A DNA stretch of 64,000 nucleotides from Qipengyuania oceanensis (GTDB lineage: Bacteria > Pseudomonadota > Alphaproteobacteria > Sphingomonadales > Sphingomonadaceae): NCBI RefSeq assembly GCF_009827535.1, contig NZ_WTYN01000001.1, positions 620,001 through 684,000 on the forward strand, read 5' to 3'. Both the position numbers and the translations under genes were made by a program. The notes beneath the pieces were generated by a model that was not told the origin of the DNA, did not search any database, and was given only the letters and a program-made list of their open reading frames with translations. Every line of letters begins with the position of its first letter. Position 1 is the first letter of the stretch. Positions 17,563-25,871 of the stretch are shown here, piece by piece.

Positions 17563-18990
17563 ATGAGCAGAGAACAGAGTTTTTGGTCCACGGAGAGGCT
17601 GTCTCCAGGAAAACCTGACGAAAAGGGCACCGATGGAGACCGGGCACACCGATCCGCCTTCGAGCACGATCACGATCGCATTCTGTTCTCCACTCCTGTC
17701 AGGCGCTTATCTGACAAGACTCAAGTCTTTCCGCTCGAGAAGAACGATGGCGTAAGAACGAGGCTCACGCATTCTCACGAAGTTTCCAACCTGTCTCGGT
17801 CGATTGGGGCGCGGATCAAGCGTAGAAACGCCGCTTCTTTTGACGGCCAAGATTTTGAGAAGGTGGTAGCGCCCATCTTGGGCGCTATCGGATTGGCTCA
17901 TGACCTGGGAAATCCACCGTTCGGGCATCAAGGAGAGGCGGCAATCTCTCGCTGGTTCGAACAAAGGAAAGGCTGGATTTTTGATAGAGAGTCCGACGCA
18001 GAGAGCAGCGGGGCGATTGAGCCGGTCACAACCGATTGCAAAGCAGAGTTCACGTCATTCGACGGCAACCCTCAGTCGATCCGGCTGCTAACCCGCCTAC
18101 AAACCTCTTTTGGTAAAGTCGGACTTGATTTGACTGCGGCAACTATTGCCGCATCATTGAAGTATCCGGTCAGCGCAGCAAACATGAACAAGGATGATCC
18201 GATTGCAAAGAAGTTTGGCTTCTTTGCTTCGGAAGCCGACATCATTCATTGGGCATGGGAGCAAACAGGTCTGAGTGAGGGACAGCGGCACCCATTGACT
18301 TGGTTAATGGAGGCAGCCGATGATATTGCCTACAGTGTGCTTGATGTCGAAGACGCGATGAAAAAGGGCATCATTTCGCCAAATGACTTAATCAATGTCC
18401 TACAGGCAGATGGAAATCATACCGTTCTTTCCGACAAGATTCTGGCCGATTTTCAGAAGGCCGATCAATCCAACCGACCTCCATCAATCATCCGCGACAT
18501 AAAAATCGGCTACGCCCGGTCACACTTGATTGCCAATCTCATTGAACATGCGACCGACGCGTATTTGGCTAAGGAAGCGGAGATACTGGCTCTCACGCCG
18601 ATACTGCCCCTCATGGATTCCAGCGAACTTTGCGACTGTCTCAAAGGAATCGCATTTGAATATGCTTTTGGGAACACTGAGGTTCTGCAAGTCGAGGCAA
18701 TTGGAAGACGTTCCGTCGAAGAGCTAATGTCTCACTTTTGGACAGCGATTCATGTCCGCAAGGATCCGACAAAGATCGACTCCAAGCGGAGCGATGCCTT
18801 TTCCAGATATGTGTACAGTCTGATCAGTTCAAATTATATTGAAGCCGCAACTGACTTGGCTCAGGCTGGCAGTGAGGGTTGCGCTCAAAGGCTGAGGTAT
18901 CGAGAACTGCGCCTGCTCACGGATATGATTTCTGGAATGACTGACAGTTTTGCTATGAATATCGCCAAAGAAATCGCGACTGTAGAATGA
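17563..18990 (+). CDS. HD-domain dNTP triphosphohydrolase (dGTPase family), accessory
   Basis: A 475-residue enzyme that should cleave dNTPs (classically dGTP) to deoxynucleoside and tripolyphosphate. The family signature opens the protein (RILFSTPVRRLSDKTQVFPLE). Metal-ligand and active-site residues are all visible: His70/His72 in TRLTHSHEV, His113-Asp114 in LAHDLGNPPFGHQGE, and Asp253 in MEAADDIAYSVLD. Codon usage and base composition are clearly AT-richer than the flanking chromosome, indicating transfer. The start has GAGAGG 5 bases upstream. Its stop overlaps the nucleotidyltransferase start (ATGA). Phage defence by dNTP depletion is known for some dGTPases; that role here is inference from context. 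Confidence 0.9.
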   Translation: MSREQSFWSTERLSPGKPDEKGTDGDRAHRSAFEHDHDRILFSTPVRRLSDKTQVFPLEKNDGVRTRLTHSHEVSNLSRSIGARIKRRNAASFDGQDFEKVVAPILGAIGLAHDLGNPPFGHQGEAAISRWFEQRKGWIFDRESDAESSGAIEPVTTDCKAEFTSFDGNPQSIRLLTRLQTSFGKVGLDLTAATIAASLKYPVSAANMNKDDPIAKKFGFFASEADIIHWAWEQTGLSEGQRHPLTWLMEAADDIAYSVLDVEDAMKKGIISPNDLINVLQADGNHTVLSDKILADFQKADQSNRPPSIIRDIKIGYARSHLIANLIEHATDAYLAKEAEILALTPILPLMDSSELCDCLKGIAFEYAFGNTEVLQVEAIGRRSVEELMSHFWTAIHVRKDPTKIDSKRSDAFSRYVYSLISSNYIEAATDLAQAGSEGCAQRLRYRELRLLTDMISGMTDSFAMNIAKEIATVE

Positions 18991-19757
18991 GCCTCTCTGC
19001 TTCGACGAAACAGATAAAGAGGCGTGTGGATGACTACGTTTGGTATGACAAATCACAGCCACTACAAGAACTTAGACACCTACTTCGCACTCAATTTTTA
19101 CAGGAAGGCGAGGTAGCGATTATTGGCGGGATGGTAAGGGACATCGCAACAGGTGGTGCGGCATCTTTTTCATCCGACGTCGATCTTGTGCTCAACATAG
19201 CACCAAATCGAGTCGACGAAATCGCCCGCTCTCTCAATGCCGTGCCAAATCGGTTCGGCGGATACGGTATCCGCTTTCCCAGATGGAAGGTGGATTTTTG
19301 GGCCTTGCGCAATACTTGGGCCCACACTCAAGGCCATGTTCGTGTCCGTGAGCTTTCTGACCTAACAAAAACCACTTTCTTCAACGTTGATGCAGTACTT
19401 TACACCCTCAACACTCGAAAAGTGATCGCCCAAGATCGATACCTTGATAGTGCCTTGAAAAGGAAGTTGGAAGTAAACCTACTTCCCAACCCAAGTATTG
19501 ATGGTAATCTTGTTCGTACAGTTCGGAGGGCGCTAAGGTGGAACTACCACCTTGGACGTGACTTGCGGAATTTTGTGTCCGAGAATCTCGATTCCAAAAT
19601 GTTCGATCATATTGTTCGAACTGAGAATAGACTTTATGGGTTCTCTTACGCGGAGTTACACGAGGACTACATAGGCCTGCTTGATGCACTATTTGATGGC
19701 CGCAAGCGTAGAGTTGAGTACTCTGAAAAGCGCTTCCAGATGGAGTTGCCATTCTGA
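18987..19757 (+). CDS. CCA/poly(A)-type nucleotidyltransferase, accessory partner of dNTPase
   Basis: A 256-residue DNA-polymerase-beta-superfamily nucleotidyltransferase. The head-domain signature is complete: Gly47-Gly48-Met-Val-Arg51-Asp52, then Ser63-Asp64-Val-Asp66-Leu (SDVDL) and a third acidic residue at Asp103 in KVDFWAL. The helical part after residue 160 (LVRTVRRALRW) resembles the region following the head domain in CCA-adding enzymes, but the protein is much too short and lacks the tRNA-binding body. It overlaps the dNTPase gene by four bases and shares its low GC. It could modify a tRNA, a protein or a nucleotide; the target is unknown. Confidence 0.75.
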   Translation: MSLSASTKQIKRRVDDYVWYDKSQPLQELRHLLRTQFLQEGEVAIIGGMVRDIATGGAASFSSDVDLVLNIAPNRVDEIARSLNAVPNRFGGYGIRFPRWKVDFWALRNTWAHTQGHVRVRELSDLTKTTFFNVDAVLYTLNTRKVIAQDRYLDSALKRKLEVNLLPNPSIDGNLVRTVRRALRWNYHLGRDLRNFVSENLDSKMFDHIVRTENRLYGFSYAELHEDYIGLLDALFDGRKRRVEYSEKRFQMELPF

Positions 19758-19786
19758 TAGTAGCCTAACTCAAGAGACGCTGCCCG

Positions 19787-20061
19787 CTACTCCGCCGCCT
19801 CCCGCTGCCGCTCCAGCATCGGCTTGAGATACTGCCCCGTGTAGCTCTCCGCCACCTCGGCCACTTCCTCCGGCGTACCCTGCGCCACAACCTCCCCGCC
19901 CCGCACACCGCCGTCCGGCCCCAGGTCGAGGATGAAACCGGCGGTCTTGATGACCTCGAGATTGTGCTCGATCAGGACCAACTAATTTCCTTGCTCGACC
20001 AGCCGGTGCCGCACTTCCAGCAGCTCGCGCATGTCAGCGCAGTGCAGGCCGGTCGAGGGGT
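19787..20061 (-). pseudogene. Diverged uvrA 3' fragment
   Basis: On the minus strand this encodes a broken copy of the UvrA C-terminus. DPSTGLHCADMRELLEV aligns with [18 protein letters not shown] of the intact gene 1 kb away; then a TAG stop interrupts the frame at 19981-19983, and [22 protein letters not shown] continues to a different C-terminus ending ERQREAAE. Nucleotide similarity to the intact uvrA is high over roughly 19850-19990 and fades beyond. The fragment lies 29 bases after the nucleotidyltransferase stop. It is not a copy of the resident gene's own tail, so it likely came from another strain or species with the island, or is an old decayed duplication. Confidence 0.8.
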
Positions 20062-20090
20062 CCGTTACCTTTGCGACCCGCAGCAAAGCG

Positions 20091-20408
20091 TCATGCCAGC
20101 ATCATTCCCACCGCCGACAGCACCTGGCCGGCAGTTATCGTCACGCCCAGCAGGCCCAGCACGGCATCGGTTACGGGCTGCCTCTTTTTCGGGAAGTCTT
20201 CCGGGAAGCGGGCTTGTGCGCCTTCGAGGCAGGCGGTCCCGAGTTCGACACACCGCTGGCGGTTCCAGTGATAAACTTCAAACCGAGGGAGCAGTCCGTC
20301 GTCACCGGCAAAGGTGGCCCTGAAGGAGTCTTCGCGTTGTTCGAGGATCATGGCATTCTTGCGACCGGAGAGGCGACCCGCCGATTGCCCTTTCTTGTTG
20401 TCGGCCAA
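20091..20408 (-). CDS. Hypothetical small protein with C-terminal membrane helix
   Basis: An open frame with coding-like GC-rich codon use, up to 105 residues. The longest version starts at a TTG (20408) with GAAGAG 11 bases upstream; an internal ATG at 20351 (MILEQREDSFRATFAGDD) gives 86 residues. The middle is soluble (PRFEVYHWNRQRCVELG) and the last 25 residues (AVLGLLGVTITAGQVLSAVGMMLA) are a likely transmembrane helix. It ends next to the uvrA fragment, so it may be a truncated or rearranged gene. I do not recognise it; it could be a chance ORF. Confidence 0.35.
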   Translation of the reverse strand: MADNKKGQSAGRLSGRKNAMILEQREDSFRATFAGDDGLLPRFEVYHWNRQRCVELGTACLEGAQARFPEDFPKKRQPVTDAVLGLLGVTITAGQVLSAVGMMLA

Positions 20409-20532
20409 CTGCCGATCGGCTCTTCATCGTGGAAGAGGACTCATCGGTCGAATTACCTGTCTGTCATCTCGCCGAAACTGCCGGTTCCCCACCCCCATTG
20501 CCCCGGCAAGCCCCCGCGCCTAGGCTCGGGCG

Positions 20533-20859
20533 ATGGAACCCCTTCTCGCCATTGTCGTCGCGATCGGGGCGATCGTCCTCGTCCTCGCCATCTTCCTGCG
20601 CTTCCGGCGCGGCGGGGAGGACATGATCGCGCGGCAGAAGCGCAAGACCATCGCCGCGCTCGAGCGAGCACCGTCCGGCCAGCGCGAGGTCGCGCCCGAC
20701 ACCGCGCGCTCGGACGTGGAAGCGCTGCTCGCCGTGCCCGACATCCGCGATGCCCTGCAGAAGGGCCGCAAGGTGGAGGCGATCAGGCTGGTGCGCGAGC
20801 GCGCCGGGATCGGCCTCAAGGAAGCGAAGGAGCTGGTCGAACGCGCCACCCGGCGCTGA
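20533..20859 (+). CDS. Membrane-anchored protein with ribosomal L7/L12 C-terminal-like domain
   Basis: A 108-residue protein. Residues 3-22 (LLAIVVAIGAIVLVLAIFLRF) form a single transmembrane anchor, followed by a basic linker. From about residue 60 there is a fold matching the L7/L12 C-terminal domain: DVEALLAVPDIRDALQKGRKVEAIRLVRERAGIGLKEAKELVERA. In ribosomal L7/L12 this domain recruits translation factors; stand-alone membrane versions occur in several bacteria with no established role. It converges with uvrA, whose stop lies only 16 bases away. Confidence 0.8.
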   Translation: MEPLLAIVVAIGAIVLVLAIFLRFRRGGEDMIARQKRKTIAALERAPSGQREVAPDTARSDVEALLAVPDIRDALQKGRKVEAIRLVRERAGIGLKEAKELVERATRR

Positions 20860-20874
20860 CCGGCGGCAGGCGGA

Positions 20875-23871
20875 TTACTCCGCCGGCTCGGTTTCCGCTT
20901 TCGCCTTGCCCGAAGACCGGGCCTTGTCCGAAGCCGTCGCCGGTTTCGCCTTGGCCGGTTTCGCCTTGGCGAGCATCGGCTGGAGATACTGCCCGGTGAA
21001 GGAGCGCGGTTCGCGTGCCACCTCCTCCGGCGTGCCCTGCGCCACGATCTCGCCGCCGCGCACGCCGCCGTCCGGCCCCAGGTCGAGGATGAAGTCGGCG
21101 GTCTTGATGACGTCCAGATTGTGCTCGATCACGACCACCGAATTGCCCTGGTCGACCAGCCGGTGGAGCACTTCGAGCAGCTTCCTCACATCTTCGAAAT
21201 GGAGGCCCGTAGTCGGCTCGTCGAGGATGTAGAGCGTCTGCCCGGTGCTGCGTTTCGACAGTTCCTTGGCGAGCTTCACGCGCTGCGCCTCGCCGCCCGA
21301 GAGCGTCGTCGCCTGCTGGCCGACCTTGACGTAGCCGAGGCCGACCTCGTTCAGCATGTGCATCTTGTCGCGGATCGGCGGGACGGCCTTGAAGAAGGTT
21401 TCCGCATCCTCGATCGTCATGTCGAGCACGTCGGCGATCGACAGCCCCTTGAACTTCACCTCCAGCGTTTCGCGGTTGTAGCGCTTGCCGCCGCATTCCT
21501 CGCAGGTGACGTAGACGTCGGGCAGGAAGTGCATCTCGATCTTGATCAGCCCGTCGCCCTGGCACGCCTCGCACCGGCCGCCCTTGACGTTGAAGCTGAA
21601 ACGGCCCGGCTTGTAGCCGCGCGCCTGCGCTTCGGGCAGGCCGGCGAACCAGTCGCGGATGTTGGTGAAGGCGCCGGTATAGGTCGCCGGGTTGGAGCGC
21701 GGGGTGCGGCCGATTGGCGACTGGTCGATCTCGATCACCTTGTCGCAATATTCGAGGCCGGTGACCTTGTCGTGCGCGCCCGCGACCACCCTCGCCCCGT
21801 TCAACTGGCGCGCGGCGGAGGCGTAGAGGGTGTCGATGGTGAAGGACGACTTGCCCGAACCGGACACGCCGGTGACGCAGGCGAAGGTGCCGAGCGGGAT
21901 CGAGGCGGTCACGTCCTTGAGGTTGTTCGCCCGCGCGCCGTGAACGGTCAGCTTGTGCCCGTTGCCCTTGCGGCGGGTGGCCGGGACCGCGATCTCGCGC
22001 CGCCCGGTGAGGTAATCGGCGGTGAGCGACTTTTTGGACTTCAGCACCTGTTTCAGTGTGCCCTGCGCCACGATCTCGCCGCCGCGCACGCCCGCGCCCG
22101 GCCCGAGGTCCACCACGTAGTCCGCCTGGCGGATCGCGTCCTCGTCATGCTCGACCACGATCACCGTATTGCCGAGATCGCGCAACCGCTTGAGGGTTTC
22201 CAGCAGCCGGTCGTTGTCGCGTTGGTGAAGGCCGATGCTCGGCTCGTCGAGCACGTAGAGCACGCCCGACAGGCCCGAGCCGATCTGGCTGGCGAGGCGG
22301 ATGCGCTGGCTTTCCCCGCCCGACAGCGTGCCGCTGGTCCGGTCGAGGTTGAGATAATCGAGCCCGACGTTGTCGAGGAAGCCGAGCCGCTCGTTGATCT
22401 CCTTCAGGATGGCCTTGGCGATCTGGCTCTGCGTGTCGTTGAGCTGGTCGGGCAGCGCGAGGAACCAGTCCTTCGCGTCGGAAACGCTCATCTTGGTCGG
22501 CGTGGCGATGTCGGTCGCCTTGTCGCCCGGCCCGACCTTTACCGCCAGCGCCTTCTCGTTGAGGCGCTTGCCGTTGCAGGTTTCGCACGGCTGCGCGGTC
22601 TGGAACTTCGACAGCTCCTCGCGCATCCACGCGCTCTCGGTCTGCAGCAGCCGGCGGTTCAGATTGCCGATCACGCCCTCGAACGGCTTCTTGACCGTGT
22701 ATTGCTTGCGCCCGTCCTTGAAGGTGAGCGGGATCGCGCGGCCCCGCGTGCCATGGAGAATGATGTCGCGGATCTCCTGGTCGAAATCCTCCCACGGCGT
22801 CTCGAGACTAAATTCGAACTCCTTCGCCAGGCTGGCGAGCACCTGCATGTAATAAGGCGACGGCGGGTTGGACTTGGCCCACGGCACCACCGCGCCCTTC
22901 TTGAGGCTGAGCGCCTCGTTCGGCACGACCAGCTGCGAGTCGAACAGCTGCTTCTCGCCGATACCGTCACAGGTCGGGCATGCCCCCTGCGGCGCATTGA
23001 AGGAAAACAGCCGCGGCTCGATCTCCTCGATCGTGAAACCGGACACCGGGCAGGCGAACTTCTCGGAAAAGACGATGCGGTTAGCAGGCAGACCCGCACC
23101 CTTCATCGCGCCGCCACCTTCGGCTTCGCTCTCGCGCCCCGGCACCACGCCATCGGCGAGATCGACGAAGGCAAGCCCCTCGGCCAGCTTGAGCGCGGTT
23201 TCGAAACTGTCGGCCAGGCGCGTCTGGATACCGTCCTTCACGGCGATCCGGTCGACCACGACCTCGATATCGTGCTTGAATTTCTTGTCGAGCGCGGGTG
23301 CTTCCTCGATGCCGTACATCTCGCCGTCGATCCGCACGCGGGTGAAGCCCGCCTTCTGCCACTCGGCCAGTTCCTTGCGGTATTCGCCCTTGCGTCCGCG
23401 GACCACGGGGGCGAGCAGGTACAGCCGCGTGCCTTCGGGCAGTTCCATCACCCGGTCGACCATGTTGGAGACAGTCTGGGCCTCGATCGGCAGGCCGGTG
23501 GCCGGCGAATAAGGCACGCCCACCCGTGCCCACAGAAGGCGCATGTAATCGTAGATTTCGGTGACCGTCGCCACGGTCGAGCGCGGATTGCGGCTGGTGG
23601 TCTTTTGCTCGATGGAGATGGCCGGAGACAGGCCGTCGATATGCTCGACATCGGGCTTCTGCATCATCTCGAGGAACTGCCGCGCGTACGCGCTCAGCGA
23701 CTCCACGTAGCGCCGCTGCCCCTCGGCATAGATCGTGTCGAAAGCCAGGCTCGACTTGCCCGACCCGGACAGCCCCGTGATCACGATCAGGCTGTCGCGC
23801 GGCAGATCGATGTCGATGCCTTTGAGATTATGTTCGCGCGCGCCTTTGACGCTGATCTTCGTGAGTGCCAT
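20875..23871 (-). CDS. uvrA: Excinuclease ABC subunit A
   Basis: DNA damage sensor of nucleotide excision repair; the dimeric ATPase loads UvrB. The 998-residue protein has both ABC modules: Walker [11 protein letters not shown] and [10 protein letters not shown], signatures [12 protein letters not shown] and [12 protein letters not shown], and Walker B regions [10 protein letters not shown] and [10 protein letters not shown]. Zinc-binding cysteine pairs are in [15 protein letters not shown] with ACPTC, and CEACQGDG with CEEC. The C-terminus is extended by a Lys/Ala-rich tail built on a short DNA tandem repeat (AKPAKAKPA). A LexA box and a TTGACA -35 element lie immediately upstream, so it is SOS-inducible. 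Confidence 0.97.
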   Translation of the reverse strand: MALTKISVKGAREHNLKGIDIDLPRDSLIVITGLSGSGKSSLAFDTIYAEGQRRYVESLSAYARQFLEMMQKPDVEHIDGLSPAISIEQKTTSRNPRSTVATVTEIYDYMRLLWARVGVPYSPATGLPIEAQTVSNMVDRVMELPEGTRLYLLAPVVRGRKGEYRKELAEWQKAGFTRVRIDGEMYGIEEAPALDKKFKHDIEVVVDRIAVKDGIQTRLADSFETALKLAEGLAFVDLADGVVPGRESEAEGGGAMKGAGLPANRIVFSEKFACPVSGFTIEEIEPRLFSFNAPQGACPTCDGIGEKQLFDSQLVVPNEALSLKKGAVVPWAKSNPPSPYYMQVLASLAKEFEFSLETPWEDFDQEIRDIILHGTRGRAIPLTFKDGRKQYTVKKPFEGVIGNLNRRLLQTESAWMREELSKFQTAQPCETCNGKRLNEKALAVKVGPGDKATDIATPTKMSVSDAKDWFLALPDQLNDTQSQIAKAILKEINERLGFLDNVGLDYLNLDRTSGTLSGGESQRIRLASQIGSGLSGVLYVLDEPSIGLHQRDNDRLLETLKRLRDLGNTVIVVEHDEDAIRQADYVVDLGPGAGVRGGEIVAQGTLKQVLKSKKSLTADYLTGRREIAVPATRRKGNGHKLTVHGARANNLKDVTASIPLGTFACVTGVSGSGKSSFTIDTLYASAARQLNGARVVAGAHDKVTGLEYCDKVIEIDQSPIGRTPRSNPATYTGAFTNIRDWFAGLPEAQARGYKPGRFSFNVKGGRCEACQGDGLIKIEMHFLPDVYVTCEECGGKRYNRETLEVKFKGLSIADVLDMTIEDAETFFKAVPPIRDKMHMLNEVGLGYVKVGQQATTLSGGEAQRVKLAKELSKRSTGQTLYILDEPTTGLHFEDVRKLLEVLHRLVDQGNSVVVIEHNLDVIKTADFILDLGPDGGVRGGEIVAQGTPEEVAREPRSFTGQYLQPMLAKAKPAKAKPATASDKARSSGKAKAETEPAE

Positions 23872-24334
23872 GGGCTACGGTGTTCCGCTAATGTTCTTGA
23901 CTGTCAAGGGGAGCGACAGGCGCATCCCCGACGAGCCGCCGATGTGGGGGCAGCCAGCGGGTTTACAACATGGTCGCCGGCGTTCGCAGCGCATCGTTCA
24001 CGCCCGAACCGTGCAGGTTGCGGGCTGAGCCGAGGACCGTTCTGCCTGATCCAACCGTTGATCAACTGAATGGCGCGCATGTTTTGTGCCGCCCCAAGCA
24101 ATAAAGAAATGGTGGACCGATATCGATGAACGACAGGAAAAAACGACGAAGCACCGGCAAGATGATGCCGAAAACACTGACCATGCGGGGGCTCGGGACG
24201 GAGAGATACGGCAGCGTGAGGCTGCTGGATACGTGGTCAGCACGTATCCTTCCTCTCAACTGATGGCCCCGCGCGACAGCAAGCCGTACGGCCACCCCAT
24301 CCGGACGATCCAGTCCAGCCGAAGGGCGCAGAGC
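23872..24334. other. uvrA-lysozyme intergenic region
   Basis: A 460-base gap between divergent genes. The first 40 bases hold the uvrA promoter and LexA box. The remainder shows no clear gene: the one plus-strand reading frame from an ATG at 24126 (44 basic residues, MNDRKKRRSTGKMM...) lacks a ribosome-binding site and is probably chance. An in-frame ATG for the lysozyme at 24263 is possible but unsupported. Confidence 0.5.
23882..23907 (-). promoter_or_regulatory. LexA (SOS) box and -35 element of uvrA
   Basis: GTTC-N7-GTTC (23882-23885 and 23893-23896), the alphaproteobacterial LexA operator, lies 10 bases upstream of the uvrA ATG. On the minus strand a perfect TTGACA (complement of 23902-23907) precedes it, so LexA would sit on the promoter between -35 and the start of transcription. 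Confidence 0.8.
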
Positions 24335-25111
24335 GTGCCGAAGGCGATGGCGCGTCAGACAACCCCGGCCAAACCCGGCAATGACCTGCTCGGGCGTATA
24401 AAGCGAAAACGGGCAATCCGGCAGGATCTGCGACAGATGCGGATCGAGAAGGGTCTGCGGTCGAAAACCAAGCGCAAGAAGATGGCCGTCGCCTTGGGAG
24501 CGAGTGCCATTACGCTGAACACGGCGGCCGTCGGTACGGGCGCTTTCTACATGCCATCGGCGGCAATGGCCTCTGCCCAATTCCAGGATCCGACCCAGGT
24601 GCGTGTGCCCGCTTCACAGATTCTCGTAAGCGATCAGATGAAGATGGCGCTGATCGAGGAAGAAGGGATGCATCATACGGTCTACGCGGACCCCGTCGGA
24701 TATCTGACAGTCGGCGTGGGGCACCTGGTGATCCCGAAGGACAATCTGAAGGTGGGCGACAGGATATCGCAAGGTCGCATGGCGCTCCTCCTGGAACAGG
24801 ACCTGCGCATCGCCGAGGATGCGGTGGTGCAGCTAGTCGGCGATCTGCCTCTCTACCAGCACGAATTCGACGCGCTGGTCGATCTCGTCTTCAACGTCGG
24901 TGCGGGTAATCTTTCTCCCGAAGAAAGCCCTAAACTGAACCGTGCCATCGAGGTCGGCGACTACGAAGCGATCGCGGAAGAACTCGCTTATCACAACGCG
25001 GCGGGCCAGAAGCTGAAGGGTCTCGAATATCGCAGCGACCGGCGGGAGAAGATCTTCATGGAAGCCAGTTACGATAACCCGAGGTCGCAATCGGAGGTCA
25101 CCCGCACCTGA
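24335..25111 (+). CDS. Phage-type lysozyme, glycoside hydrolase family 24
   Basis: Muramidase of the T4-lysozyme type. The catalytic triad pattern E-x8-D-x5-T is present in EEEGMHHTVYADPVGYLTVGVGH. The later LVDLVFNVGAG and LKGLEYRSDRREKIFM are also typical (compare the C-terminal R-R-xxE of endolysins). The N-terminus is unusual: about 55 very basic residues (KRKRAIRQDLRQMRIEKGLRSKTKRKK), then a hydrophobic segment (MAVALGASAITLNTAAVGTGAF) that may be a signal-anchor. The start is uncertain: GTG at 24335 (GAAGGG 8 bases upstream) is chosen over ATG at 24347 or 24263. There are no other phage genes around, so it is a domesticated or chromosomal autolysin-like enzyme. Confidence 0.85.
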   Translation: MPKAMARQTTPAKPGNDLLGRIKRKRAIRQDLRQMRIEKGLRSKTKRKKMAVALGASAITLNTAAVGTGAFYMPSAAMASAQFQDPTQVRVPASQILVSDQMKMALIEEEGMHHTVYADPVGYLTVGVGHLVIPKDNLKVGDRISQGRMALLLEQDLRIAEDAVVQLVGDLPLYQHEFDALVDLVFNVGAGNLSPEESPKLNRAIEVGDYEAIAEELAYHNAAGQKLKGLEYRSDRREKIFMEASYDNPRSQSEVTRT

Positions 25112-25133
25112 TCGTCTTTACAAACGTAATCTA

Positions 25134-25871
25134 CTAAAAGGAGAGGGCCTTCGCGCCCTCTTTTCCTTGCCACGATGTCTCGACGCCCCACACCTCGCGG
25201 ATAATCTCGGCCGAGAGCGCGCTTTGCGGTGCGCCATCCGCAGCCACCCTGCCCTTGTCGAGCACCACGACGCGATCGGCGTGGTTCATCGCGACGGCGA
25301 GATCATGGACGACCAGCACCACGCCGGTCCCGTCTCGCGACTGCCGTCTCAGCACGTCGAGCAAGGCGAGCTGGTGCGCGAGGTCCAGCGCAGCCAGCGG
25401 CTCGTCGGCGAGTATCCAGCGCGGCTCGCCGGCAAGCACCCTCGCGAGGAGTGCGCGCGCTCTTTCACCGCCCGACAGGCTCGAGACGGGTCGATCCGCG
25501 AAGTCCAGGAGGTCCAGCGCTGCGAGCGCCGCGTCGATGCTCTGTGGCGTCGCATCGCGATATGGCAACCGACCGAGCGCGACGACATTGCGGACCGACA
25601 CGTCCCAAGCGACGCCCCCGTCCTGCGGCAAATAGCCGATCGCTCGTGCGCGCTCGCGCGGGTGCAGCGCTGCCAGCGGTCGATCATCGAGCGCGACAGC
25701 ACCGCCGGAGGGCTTCTCCAATCCGGCAAGCATTGTGAGCAGCGTCGATTTGCCTGCGCCGTTGGGGCCGCAGATCGCGGTGATCGTGCCCGCTTCCAGT
25801 TCGAGATCGAGCGGTCCGAGGATCGCTTTCCCGCGCCGCTCCACCGACAGCGATCGTGCGCGAAGCTTCAT
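25134..25871 (-). CDS. btuD: Vitamin B12 ABC transporter ATP-binding protein
   Basis: ATPase of the cobalamin importer (FecE/BtuD family), 245 aa. Visible: Walker A CGPNGAGKSTLL, Q-loop GYLPQDG, signature SSLSGGERARALLARVLAG, Walker B WILADEPLAALD, and the H-switch LVVHDLAVA. The ATG at 25871 overlaps the permease stop (ATGA). The assignment to B12 rather than heme or iron-siderophore uptake rests on the operon: the BtuB-type receptor, BtuF-type binding protein and cobalamin riboswitch upstream. Confidence 0.88.
   Translation of the reverse strand: MKLRARSLSVERRGKAILGPLDLELEAGTITAICGPNGAGKSTLLTMLAGLEKPSGGAVALDDRPLAALHPRERARAIGYLPQDGGVAWDVSVRNVVALGRLPYRDATPQSIDAALAALDLLDFADRPVSSLSGGERARALLARVLAGEPRWILADEPLAALDLAHQLALLDVLRRQSRDGTGVVLVVHDLAVAMNHADRVVVLDKGRVAADGAPQSALSAEIIREVWGVETSWQGKEGAKALSF
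25142..25166 (+). terminator. Intrinsic terminator after lysozyme
   Basis: Stem AGAGGGC (25142-25148) and GCCCTCT (25155-25161) with loop CTTCGC is followed by TTTTCC. It overlaps the last codons of the convergent btuD gene, so it may also act for that operon (AAAA on the other flank). Confidence 0.8.

Noticed and set aside
20935-20970. 16-base tandem repeat near the uvrA 3' end
   Set aside because: It encodes the Ala-Lys-Pro repeat of the UvrA tail and remains in frame; no independent element is indicated.
21121-24069. A 982-codon open frame on the plus strand opposite uvrA
   Set aside because: It is the complement of the strongly conserved uvrA gene; its composition (His/Arg/Asp-rich) is typical of antisense shadows.
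24335-25111. Prophage indicated by the lysozyme gene
   Set aside because: There are no holin, structural, integrase or packaging genes nearby, and codon use matches the chromosome; a lone GH24 enzyme is not evidence of a prophage.
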